DNA of 9,548 bases from an uncultured Balneolaceae bacterium (GCA_937982515.1 CALJMB010000188.1:1-9548); one strand, 5' to 3'. Numbered from the stretch's first letter, positions 1-6,479 are shown. A program made the numbers and translations. Notes: a model not told the origin generated them from the letters alone.

Positions 1-201
1 GAAAGATATATATCAACTGCTTCATACTACGGTGGCGAGCTGATAGATTACAGATTTGAAGAGACAGACTTTTCCGGGTTTGGCATATTTATTAAAAACA
101 GCGTGGAATTCAACAGAAGCGTGAGCCTCAATTTAACCGTATACAGATACAGCTTTTTGGGAGAGTACATAAGTTTCGGGCCTTCATTTAAGATTAGATG
201 A
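1..201 (+). CDS. C-terminal fragment of a probable outer-membrane beta-barrel protein (5' end outside window)
   Basis: An open frame runs from the first base of the window to a TGA at 199-201 and encodes the last 66 residues of a protein. The sequence alternates polar and hydrophobic or aromatic residues in short strands (for example NRSVSLNLTVYRYSFLG), and ends in a strand-like segment, YISFGPSFKIR. This is the pattern of the last strands of an outer-membrane beta-barrel, although the final residue is Arg rather than the usual aromatic residue. No family can be named from so short a piece. The spacer to the next gene is 260 bp and holds a weak hairpin, so this gene probably ends its own transcript. 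The reading frame is clear; the barrel assignment is inferred from strand periodicity only. Confidence 0.5.
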   Translation, partial: ERYISTASYYGGELIDYRFEETDFSGFGIFIKNSVEFNRSVSLNLTVYRYSFLGEYISFGPSFKIR

Positions 202-243
202 GATTTTAGTATATAAAAAATGGCCTGTCGGTGATTTAAAAAT

Positions 244-278
244 ATCCCCTTTTCACTCCTATATCTCCTAAAAGGGAT
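244..278 (+). terminator. Weak terminator-like hairpin downstream of the barrel gene
   Basis: ATCCCCTTTT at 244-253 pairs with AAAAGGGAT at 270-278, with one bulged C and a 16-nt loop, and is followed by TTATT. It lies 43 nt after the stop at 201. The U tract is poor and the loop is large, so this is only a candidate. The rest of the 202-461 spacer shows no recognisable gene, RNA or convincing promoter. Confidence 0.3.
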
Positions 279-461
279 TTATTGAGTTCGTGTCAGGTCA
301 TACGATTAGACAATTTACAGAGAGTGCCGGGGTTTTTGTATTTAGAAACGATCTCAGCGGGTGAATATGTGCGTCTATCCCCAAGCGCCTCCGTAAGGGT
401 AGGGGTGCCATAAGATGAAGAATGAAGTATCCAGCCACTACACACGCCTGGTAGTAATCAA

Positions 462-1714
462 ATGAATTATATAAAGGCTTGCCTGACCACTGCTTACTCT
501 TTGATGTTTGCCCTATGCCTGTATGCACAGGATACCCATGTACAGAATGGGGGAACTTCTTTGCCTGAAGCATTGGCGCACATTGAGTACCGGTTCGGCG
601 TGGAAGTAAGTGATCCGAATAACCTGACCGGCGGGCTGCAGGCAAAGCAAACCGGCTGGCGGGATGCTAACACGGCAGGATTAAGCCTGATCCGGCTGCT
701 CTCCCCCCATCACCTGATGTTTCTTAAGGAGGATGATAGAAGCTATATCATTTCAGTATTTGATACCGGGCGGCGGTCTGTTGAGGAGGGAAAGGCACAG
801 CTGGAATATCTGGGACATCGCTACAGCGACAGAACAAGTTGGGAAGCACGAAAAAGTGTATTGCACTCATGTATGCGGGAGGCTCTGAAGCTTGCTCCGT
901 TTCCACCGGCACCGGATTCAGTCCACTGATAACCGCCCGGCGGGTCATGGATGGATATACGGTGGAGAATGTGGCTCTGGAGACACTACCCGGACTTTTT
1001 GTAACCGGATCCCTATACCGGCCGGTCCGGGCGGAGGAGAAACTTCCTGTAATCCTGTCGCCTAACGGTCATTTCGACGGGGGACGATACAGGGCAGATC
1101 AGCAGTTCCGCATGGCCACACTGGCTCGTATGGGAGCTATAGTTTTCAGCTACGATCTGTTTGGCTGGGGGGAGTCGCAGCTACAGTTCAGCTCAGAGTA
1201 TCATCGCACTCCGCTTGCAATGATTGTTCAAATCCTGAATGGCATGCGTATTTTGGACTACCTTATCGGCCTGGAAGAGGCCGATCCGGTGCGGGTGGGG
1301 ATCACGGGCGGATCTGGCGGCGGCAGCCAGACCATGTTGCTAACCGCTCTGGACGACCGGATTGATGTTACGGTACCGGTGGTTATGCTCTCTTCTTACT
1401 TCAACGGAGGGTGTCCATGTGAGATCGGCCGGCCGGTACATGTATGCGGGGGAGGAACAAACAATGTGGAGATAGCCTCTATGGCAGCGCCCCGGCCCCA
1501 GCTGGTTATATCCGATGGCAATGATTGGACAGCTCATGCTCCGGAAGTGGCTTTACCCTATCTGGAGAGAATTTATGGTTATTATGACAGGGAATCTTTA
1601 ATCAAAAATGTGCATCTTCCTGAGGAGGGGCACGACTACGGCTTCTCCAAACGGGTGGCGATAAACCCATACTGCTTTTTCACCTGTAACAAGGCTAGTG
1701 CCCGGTTGGAATGA
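462..1714 (+). pseudogene. Frameshifted secreted esterase: signal peptide + STN-like domain + acetyl-xylan-esterase-like alpha/beta hydrolase
   Basis: Two overlapping frames together make one protein. The first (462-929, 155 aa) starts with a signal peptide ending near LCLYAQ/D. An STN-like module follows at about residues 33-98 (SLPEALAHIEYRFGVEV, then L-RLLSPHHLMFLKED). It ends with the esterase's N-terminal cap (SWEARKSVLHSCMREALKLAPFPP). The second frame (used from about 905 to 1714) carries the hydrolase core: DGYTVENVALETLPG, FSYDLFGWGES, nucleophile motif GGSGGGSQT, the conserved GGCPCE and TNNVEI segments, ISDGNDW with a likely catalytic Asp, and EGHDYG with the likely catalytic His. 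The frame must change by -1 between about 905 and 922, just before the first frame stops at 927-929. No slippery heptamer is visible, so this is a lost base or a sequence error. The C-terminus also stops about 27 residues after GHDYG, shorter than I expect for this family. Family membership is strong; whether the gene is inactive is open. Confidence 0.75.
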
Positions 1715-1742
1715 CGCTAAATAATGAACAGGCTAAGAACTT

Positions 1743-1773
1743 GGCAATTTTGCCCTCAGGGGAAAGATTTTTA
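1743..1773 (+). terminator. Weak hairpin with T-run after the frameshifted esterase
   Basis: TTTTGCCC at 1748-1755 can pair with GGGGAAA at 1759-1765 around a TCA loop with one mismatch, followed by GATTTTT. An alternative small hairpin, GGCAA-tt-TTGCC, overlaps it. It lies in the 97-bp gap before the next gene. Stability is low, so this is a tentative terminator or attenuator. Confidence 0.25.
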
Positions 1774-1811
1774 AAACATTCAGCTTTTACTATTAACCAA
1801 AACAGATACAC

Positions 1812-2723
1812 ATGTACATCAGACACTTACTCACGGCAACTATTCCTTTGATCCTGTTACTTTTATCAGCCGCCTGGCATCTGGTAGTCGCTCAAAGTAG
1901 TTCCGGAGGCGATGTCCTTCCCCTGTGGGCGGAGGGAGCACCCTATGCCGAAGGGGATGCTCCGGAGGATCAGCCCGCCATGACGGTATTTTTGCCTGAC
2001 GAGGAGAAGGCGACCGGGGCCGGGGTAGTGATTTTTCCGGGTGGAGGGTATAGGCACCTGGCAATGGAGCACGAAGGATACGATGTAGCCCGGTGGCTCA
2101 ATGAATTGGGAGTAGCGGCTTTTGTGGTGAAGTACAGGCTGGGCGAACGCTATCATCATCCCGTTCAGCTGGGCGATGCTCAGCGGGCAATTCGTCTTGC
2201 GCGCGCTAATGCAGAGAAGTGGGGCGTGGAGCCTGGCAGAATCGGTATCCTCGGTTTTTCTGCCGGCGGACATCTGGCCTCTACAGCGGGAACTCATTTT
2301 GATGCGGGTAATCCTGAGGCTGCTGATCTGGTGGACCGGTATAATTCCCGCCCCGATTTCATGGTCTTGATTTATCCCGTCATTACGATGCAGAAAGACT
2401 ATACCCACAGAGGGTCACTCCATCATTTGCTTGGGGAGAACCCACAGCCGGAACTCGTGGATTTATTGTCAAATGAGCGACAGGTGACCGAACAGACTCC
2501 GCCAACCTTTATTTTACACACAACGGATGATGCCATAGTACCGGTGCAGAATAGTGTACAGTTTTACCTTTCACTGGTTGAGCATGATGTCCCGGCCGAA
2601 ATGCACCTGTTCGGGGAAGGTCCTCACGGTTTCGGCCTGGCGCCGGATAATCCAACCATCTCGGTATGGACAAGCTTGTGTGAGCAGTGGATGAGAAGCA
2701 GGGGAATAATTCGGCAGGAATAA
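1812..2723 (+). CDS. Secreted alpha/beta hydrolase, acetyl-esterase (BD-FAE/XynB-esterase-like) type
   Basis: This is a 303-aa exported serine hydrolase, probably removing acetyl or similar acyl groups from polysaccharide or oligosaccharides. Residues 1-27 form a signal peptide (hydrophobic LLTATIPLILLLLSAAW, cleavage after VVA or VAQ). The mature protein opens with LPLWAEGAPYAEGDAPED, typical of this esterase group. VVIFPGGGY (72-80) is the oxyanion-hole segment, GFSAGG (148-153) gives nucleophile Ser150, TTDDAIVP (237-244) gives Asp239 or Asp240, and GPHGFGL (270-276) gives His272. The length is normal and all catalytic elements are present. It follows the frameshifted esterase by 97 bp on the same strand and could compensate for its loss. 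ATG 1812 is chosen because the signal peptide starts there; no strong ribosome binding site is visible. The exact substrate cannot be told from sequence. Confidence 0.85.
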   Translation: MYIRHLLTATIPLILLLLSAAWHLVVAQSSSGGDVLPLWAEGAPYAEGDAPEDQPAMTVFLPDEEKATGAGVVIFPGGGYRHLAMEHEGYDVARWLNELGVAAFVVKYRLGERYHHPVQLGDAQRAIRLARANAEKWGVEPGRIGILGFSAGGHLASTAGTHFDAGNPEAADLVDRYNSRPDFMVLIYPVITMQKDYTHRGSLHHLLGENPQPELVDLLSNERQVTEQTPPTFILHTTDDAIVPVQNSVQFYLSLVEHDVPAEMHLFGEGPHGFGLAPDNPTISVWTSLCEQWMRSRGIIRQE

Positions 2724-2738
2724 CCCTGACAGAGTTCC

Positions 2739-2755
2739 AAACCCTTTCAGGGTTT
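2739..2755. terminator. Hairpin between convergent esterase and SDR genes
   Basis: AAACCCT and AGGGTTT form a perfect 7-bp stem around a TTC loop, 16 nt after the esterase stop and 43 nt from the SDR stop. CCCTGA at 2724-2729 can compete for part of the same arm (TCAGGG, 2747-2752). It lies where a shared terminator for converging genes is expected. There is no clear U tract on either strand, so function is uncertain. Confidence 0.4.
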
Positions 2756-2797
2756 AAGGGATGTAAACAGACTCAAGCAGATTCATACATATAACAA

Positions 2798-3583
2798 TTA
2801 CGAAATAGCCCGGTCCAGATGCCTGTAGCCTCCATCGATGTGTACAAACTGTCCGGTGGTATGAGAAGAACGCTCCGACAGGAGGAACAGCACCGTATCG
2901 GCAATCTCTGAAGGTTTCGTCATACGCCGTCCCAGGGGGATTTTTGAAGTTATTGCATTTTTTCGGGCCTCCGGATCCTCAAAAGTATCGAGCCACTCCT
3001 CATATCCGGGGGTCCAGGACTCGGCGAGGACTACGGCATTTACCCTGATGCCATCATCCCTTAGTTCCAGCGCCCATTCGCGGGTTAGCGCTAAAACGCC
3101 ACCCTTGGCTGCTGCATAAGCAGAGGTGCCCCCCTGCCCGGTAAGGGCAACTTTAGAGGCGATGTTGACAATCGGTCCCGACGATTTCTTCAGCCAGGGG
3201 AGCGCCGCTTTGGTTACGGCAAAAAAGTGGACCAGGTTTAGTTTCAATGAATCGACAAACTGCTCATATGACTTGTCCAATCCAATTCCGTCGTTGACAC
3301 CCAGGTTGTTAACCAGTCCTTCAAGCCTTCCATAGTGATCTGTTGCTTTTTCGACGGCTGTTGCGCATCCTTCCGGTGTGATCAGGTCGGCTTGTATATA
3401 CAGACAGTCATGCCCTGCTGTTCTGAGATCCTGTTCCATCTGTTTGCCGCGAGTGTGCTTATCTACAAAAACCGGTATACCGCCTTCATCGATAATATGG
3501 CGGACGGTTGTTTCCCCGATACTGCCCGGAAGACCGGCTCCGCCCGTCACCATAATGACTTTGTTGCTTAATTGTAAATCCAT
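2798..3583 (-). CDS. SDR-family oxidoreductase, probable L-fucose (or L-rhamnose) 1-dehydrogenase
   Basis: This 261-aa cytosolic NAD(P)-dependent short-chain dehydrogenase has a full classical core: cofactor loop TGGAGLPGSIGE (13-24), a QADL segment (64-67), NNLG at 92-95 (variant of NNAG), Ser143 in NIASK, and the catalytic pair Tyr156/Lys160 in YAAAK. REWALEL (168-174) and the C-terminal HIDGGYRHLDRA (248-259) resemble Bacteroidota SDRs that I associate with L-fucose oxidation to the 1,5-lactone. The substrate call rests on that resemblance and on the neighbouring lactonase and GH29/GH78 genes; rhamnose is a real alternative. The cofactor loop carries about three extra residues compared with classical TGxxxGxG. 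ATG at 3583-3581 is preceded by AAAAGGG with almost no spacer. The gene is divergent from the lactonase and appears monocistronic in this window. Confidence 0.8.
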   Translation of the reverse strand: MDLQLSNKVIMVTGGAGLPGSIGETTVRHIIDEGGIPVFVDKHTRGKQMEQDLRTAGHDCLYIQADLITPEGCATAVEKATDHYGRLEGLVNNLGVNDGIGLDKSYEQFVDSLKLNLVHFFAVTKAALPWLKKSSGPIVNIASKVALTGQGGTSAYAAAKGGVLALTREWALELRDDGIRVNAVVLAESWTPGYEEWLDTFEDPEARKNAITSKIPLGRRMTKPSEIADTVLFLLSERSSHTTGQFVHIDGGYRHLDRAIS

Positions 3584-3623
3584 CCCTTTTGGTTATCTGT
3601 TATGAGGTTTGATTATGTAAGCT

Positions 3624-3653
3624 CTAAAATAAAAAAATGTATGTGTGGTCAAA
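3624..3653 (-). promoter_or_regulatory. Candidate Bacteroidota-type promoter for the SDR gene
   Basis: Read on the minus strand, TTTG (3653-3650) is followed after 18 nt by TATTTTAG (3631-3624). This resembles the -33 TTTG / -7 TAnnTTTG promoter of Bacteroidota, with one mismatch in the -7 box. The -7 box ends 40 nt before the SDR ATG, a plausible leader length. The region is AT-rich, so a chance match is possible. Confidence 0.4.
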
Positions 3654-3717
3654 GCTTGTTGATGGATAAGAGAATTGATTCTTAAAACTGCATGTAATAA
3701 GTATACAGAGAGTCTTA

Positions 3718-3770
3718 AGCGAAGCTGTTATCCTTCTTATTCGCTCGACCGCGGGGTCAGCGTCCGGACG
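3718..3770. promoter_or_regulatory. Cluster of inverted repeats in the divergent SDR/lactonase spacer (possible operator)
   Basis: Three dyads lie within about 50 bp: AGCGAA (3718-3723) with TTCGCT (3740-3745), GACC-GCGG-GGTC (3747-3758), and the perfect 10-bp palindrome CGTCCGGACG (3761-3770). The last two make a short GC-rich island inside an AT-rich spacer between divergently transcribed genes of one presumed pathway, a natural place for an operator. No known binding motif is recognised. The rest of the 3584-3893 spacer holds a candidate SDR promoter and a heptad repeat but no gene. Confidence 0.3.
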
Positions 3771-3775
3771 GGCTC

Positions 3776-3803
3776 ATTCTGACTCCTGAATTCTGAATTC
3801 CCC
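3776..3803. repeat. Degenerate heptanucleotide tandem repeat, island 1
   Basis: Four consecutive 7-bp units read ATTCTGA, CTCCTGA, ATTCTGA, ATTCCCC. The first and third are identical and the second differs at two positions. The island lies 90 bp upstream of the lactonase start chosen here. Function is unknown. Confidence 0.45.
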
Positions 3804-3893
3804 AAACCCACTGGCACATCTGGTAAATTTTTCATATATGGAATGATAACGGTATGTTATTTGGGAATAAAGGTGGATGGAAAAGATTACAAG

Positions 3894-4727
3894 ATGGGGA
3901 AAATAGATTCACACCAGCACTTCTGGAAGTTCGATCCGGACAGGCATGCCTGGATCAATGGACAAATGAACGTTTTGAAGAGAAACTTCATGCCGCGGGA
4001 TCTTACTACAGAGATGAATAAAGCGGGAATAGACGGATGCGTGGCTGTGCAGGCCGATCAGTCTGAAGAGGAAACAGATTTTCTGCTAGCATTGGCCGAT
4101 GAATATGATTTTATAAAAGGAGTGGTAGGATGGCTGGATATATGTGCAGACGATTTTGAAGAGAGGTTGAATCATTATGCAGATTATAAAGCCCTAAAGG
4201 GCCTCCGGCACATCGTGCAGGATGAGCCTGATGATTATTTTCTGCTGAGGGATAACTTTCTGAGAGGAATGAAATCACTTGGGGAATTTGGCCTGACCTA
4301 TGACATCCTGATCTATGCCCGGCACTTGCCGGTGGCCGTAGAATTTGCCAGTAAGTTTCCCGATCAGAAATTCGTGGTAGATCACATAGCCAAACCGGAG
4401 ATACAGGCACAGAAAATCGGTGAGTGGGAGAAGGGAATGCGAGAGCTGGCACAGCATCCCAATATGTATTGCAAGATCTCCGGAATGGTAACGGAAGCCG
4501 ATTGGAAGCAGTGGAAACCGGACGATATCAAACCATACCTGGATGTGGTATTTGATGCCTTTGACATCGACAGGTTGATGTTCGGTTCCGACTGGCCGGT
4601 ATGCATACTGGCTGCGGAGTATATTGAGGTTACTCAACTGGTGGGGGAATATATAAAGCCGATGACCGAAGAAGAACAGCGCCTGATTATGGGAGAAAAC
4701 GCCCGCAGATTTTATAACCTGGATTAG
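3894..4727 (+). CDS. COG3618 amidohydrolase, probable L-fucono-/L-rhamnono-lactonase
   Basis: This is a 277-aa cytosolic TIM-barrel hydrolase of the amidohydrolase-2 family, which includes sugar lactonases that open L-fucono- or L-rhamnonolactone to the aldonate. Visible motifs are DSHQHFW (5-11, the strand-1 metal HxH region), LKGLRHIVQDEPDDYF (101-116), VDHIAKPEI (162-170, with His164) and FGSDWPV (230-236, with catalytic Asp233). Length is normal for the family. The open frame extends upstream to an ATG at 3843, but family proteins begin right before the DSHQHFW motif, so ATG 3894 (MGKIDSHQHF) is preferred. It lies opposite the SDR dehydrogenase that would make its substrate and 76 bp before the GH29 fucosidase on the same strand. 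Paralogues of this family act on other lactones, so the sugar is inferred from context. Confidence 0.8.
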   Translation: MGKIDSHQHFWKFDPDRHAWINGQMNVLKRNFMPRDLTTEMNKAGIDGCVAVQADQSEEETDFLLALADEYDFIKGVVGWLDICADDFEERLNHYADYKALKGLRHIVQDEPDDYFLLRDNFLRGMKSLGEFGLTYDILIYARHLPVAVEFASKFPDQKFVVDHIAKPEIQAQKIGEWEKGMRELAQHPNMYCKISGMVTEADWKQWKPDDIKPYLDVVFDAFDIDRLMFGSDWPVCILAAEYIEVTQLVGEYIKPMTEEEQRLIMGENARRFYNLD

Positions 4728-4776
4728 TTATTCGTCATTTGCCGATGGCGAGTGATGGTAACAAATAACGAATAAC
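4727..4776 (+). terminator. Long-loop inverted repeat starting in the lactonase stop codon
   Basis: GTTATTCGTCATTT (4727-4740) and AAATAACGAATAAC (4763-4776) pair at 13 of 14 positions across a 22-nt spacer. The left arm begins at the last base of the TAG stop, and the right arm overlaps the second heptad island. It is AT-rich and lacks a U tract, so it may be a processing or stability hairpin, an operon-internal element or a by-product of the heptad repeats instead of a true terminator. Confidence 0.35.
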
Positions 4777-4791
4777 GAGTAACCAATAACC
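4764..4791. repeat. Heptanucleotide tandem repeat, island 2
   Basis: Four consecutive 7-bp units read AATAACG, AATAACG, AGTAACC, AATAACC, followed by AACC. The island ends 12 bp before the GH29 start codon. The inverted arm at 4727-4740 carries the same heptads in reverse orientation (GTTATTC GTCATTT). Confidence 0.55.
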
Positions 4792-4803
4792 AACCTGAAA
4801 ACT

Positions 4804-6219
4804 ATGAAGCTAATCCACATCCTGTTATTGTTCATGTGGTCATTGGCCTGTTTTAATGGCTGTAAGAATGCAGAATCTTCTGAAGAGCAGGTGCTGACCA
4901 GGGAGGAAATATTAAACGAATCTGATGAGGCTTTCGATCAACGCATGGCGTGGTGGCGTGACGCCACTTTCGGCATGTTCATCCACTGGGGTGCCTATGC
5001 GGTTCCGGCGGGTGAATACAAGGGTGAGGAGGTGCGGAGTACCGGAGAGTGGATTATGAATGAAGCTGAAATTCCCGTCTCCGAATACGAAGAGTACGTC
5101 CGGCAGTTCAATCCCGTACAGTACGACGCCGGCCGGTGGGTGCAACTGGCCAAAGATGCCGGGATGAAATACATCATAATTACCTCTAAACACCACGATG
5201 GATTTGCACTATGGGACTCCAAAGTGAGTGAATACGATGCCGTGGATTTTGCTCCGGTCGGAAAAGATCTCCTGGCCCAACTAAAAGAAGCCTGCGACCG
5301 GCATGGCATCAAGCTGGGTTTTTACCATTCCATCATGGATTGGCATCATCCTGATGCACAGGCTCCTCATTATCCGGATTATAACACTTCAGAAAAGAAT
5401 AATCCCGATTTTGGCAGGTACGTAGAGAACTATCTGAAGCCCCAGTTAGAGGAACTGGTGGAAAAGTATGATCCTGCAGTGCTCTGGTTCGACGGAGAGT
5501 GGATCCCCGAGTGGACTCACGAACAGGCAGTGGACATGTATATATGGCTTCGGCAGATGAAGCCCGATCTCATTATCAACAACCGGATTGATGTGGGCCG
5601 CAAGGGCTTTCAGGGGATGAATGAAGAAGGGGGAGAGTTTGTAGGCGACTTTGGTACTCCCGAACAGGAGATTCTGGAGGGAACCAGTACGTTCGACTGG
5701 GAAGCTTGTATGACCATGAACGACACCTGGGGCTACAAGAAAAATGACCACAACTGGAAATCGGCTGAGATGTTAATCCACAACCTGATCGATGTAGCTG
5801 CCAAAGGTGGAAACTACCTGCTGAATGTAGGTCCCACCGCTGAAGGGCTGATTCCCCAGGAGAGTGTGGACCGGCTCAGAAAAATTGGCGGCTGGGTGGA
5901 GGTTAACGGTGAAGCTGTTTATGCCACAGAACGCCTTCAGAACCATTTCAGAGAGGGAGAGGCCATCCGCTACACTCGTAAAAAGGGCAAGCCGGTTTAT
6001 TATGGAATACTTCTTGAAAAGCCGGACGAGTCGGTTCGATTCAGTTATCTGAAGCCAGAGGAAGGATCGGATGTATACCTGCTGGGTCACGACGAACCCC
6101 TCAAATGGAATTTTAGTGAAGAAGAAGGATTAAAGGTGAATATACCTGCCGATGTAAGAAATAATGTGAAGTTCAGCCCGGCCTGGGTATTTAAGGTAGA
6201 AGGAAAAGAAGTCGGTTAA
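4804..6219 (+). CDS. GH29 alpha-L-fucosidase, exported lipoprotein
   Basis: This 471-aa retaining exo-fucosidase would release terminal L-fucose from glycans outside the cytoplasm. A short hydrophobic signal (3-15) leads to two candidate lipid-anchor cysteines, C16 (SLAC) and C20 (FNGC); after C20 the chain turns acidic (KNAESSEE), which could favour surface display. The GH29 barrel spans about 45-375: FGMFIHWGAYAVP (56-68), TSKHHDGFALWDS (127-139), FYHSIMDWHHPD (173-184), and VLWFDGEW (226-233) with nucleophile Asp230. The glutamates in FGTPEQEI (283-290) are acid/base candidates, which I cannot settle. GGNYLLNVGPTAEG (335-348) is the conserved barrel end, and about 375-468 looks like the usual C-terminal beta domain. 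Length is normal with no defects. It follows the lactonase by 76 bp and is probably cotranscribed. The family call is very secure; linkage preference is unknown. Confidence 0.95.
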   Translation: MKLIHILLLFMWSLACFNGCKNAESSEEQVLTREEILNESDEAFDQRMAWWRDATFGMFIHWGAYAVPAGEYKGEEVRSTGEWIMNEAEIPVSEYEEYVRQFNPVQYDAGRWVQLAKDAGMKYIIITSKHHDGFALWDSKVSEYDAVDFAPVGKDLLAQLKEACDRHGIKLGFYHSIMDWHHPDAQAPHYPDYNTSEKNNPDFGRYVENYLKPQLEELVEKYDPAVLWFDGEWIPEWTHEQAVDMYIWLRQMKPDLIINNRIDVGRKGFQGMNEEGGEFVGDFGTPEQEILEGTSTFDWEACMTMNDTWGYKKNDHNWKSAEMLIHNLIDVAAKGGNYLLNVGPTAEGLIPQESVDRLRKIGGWVEVNGEAVYATERLQNHFREGEAIRYTRKKGKPVYYGILLEKPDESVRFSYLKPEEGSDVYLLGHDEPLKWNFSEEEGLKVNIPADVRNNVKFSPAWVFKVEGKEVG

Positions 6220-6265
6220 TCGGCCTGGCACTGCAGACACTTTAGGGGATTTATGGGGTGTTTAA

Positions 6266-6283
6266 TCAGAGATTTTAATCTGA
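6266..6283 (+). terminator. Weak hairpin after the fucosidase gene
   Basis: TCAGA and TCTGA at 6266-6283 enclose GATTTTAA, 46 nt after the GH29 stop. The stem is only 5 bp with no U tract. The much stronger MITE hairpin immediately downstream may serve this role instead. Confidence 0.2.
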
Positions 6284-6297
6284 CATCAGAGCCAGAT

Positions 6298-6464
6298 CTA
6301 GGGCGTGTGGACAATTAACGTGCTTCGTGTCTTTGGGTTGATTTTGGCCCACTCTGCGTTGCTTTCCTTGGCCAATGCACCACATTGACCTGCGCAAAGC
6401 GTCTTGATTGGACCAAAATCACCCTCAAATCTACATTTGCAGGCTAATTGTCCACACGCCCTAG
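6298..6464. mobile_element. MITE-like palindromic element with perfect 20-bp terminal inverted repeats
   Basis: The left end CTAGGGCGTGTGGACAATTA (6298-6317) is the exact reverse complement of 6445-6464. The inverted symmetry continues inward imperfectly: TTGATTTTGG near 6338 faces CCAAAATCA near 6413, and GCGTTGCTTT faces AAAGCGTC, down to AATG-CACCA-CATT at the centre. The 167-bp unit could therefore fold as one long hairpin. The outermost CTAG is compatible with a CTAG or TA target-site duplication of the IS5-superfamily type (terminal repeat then starting GGCGTG or GGGCGTG). There is no transposase inside; a 63-codon minus-strand frame across it is probably incidental. The right end is only 15 bp from the GH78 start codon, so the element must alter that gene's 5' leader. 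Confidence 0.8.
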
Positions 6465-6479
6465 TAAGTTCATAACAAC

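Noticed and set aside
298..645. Minus-strand open frame of 115 codons spanning the spacer and the STN-esterase start
   Set aside because: Its composition is rich in Pro, Arg and His without domain character, and it overlaps the signal peptide and STN coding region of a recognisable gene.
895..930. Programmed -1 ribosomal frameshifting between the STN and esterase parts
   Set aside because: No slippery heptamer in the right phase, internal Shine-Dalgarno or downstream pseudoknot is apparent, so a simple indel is the better explanation.
1866..2408. Minus-strand open frame of 180 codons opposite the intact esterase
   Set aside because: It is antisense to a complete hydrolase with all catalytic motifs and has no family-like sequence or start context.
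3843..3893. Upstream ATG (3843) as the lactonase start, adding 17 residues
   Set aside because: The extra residues (MITVCYLGIKVDGKDYK) are not family-like, and COG3618 proteins start immediately before the DSHQHFW motif, so ATG 3894 fits better.
3776..4791. CRISPR array made from the short repeats
   Set aside because: The units are contiguous 7-mers without spacers and there are no cas genes.
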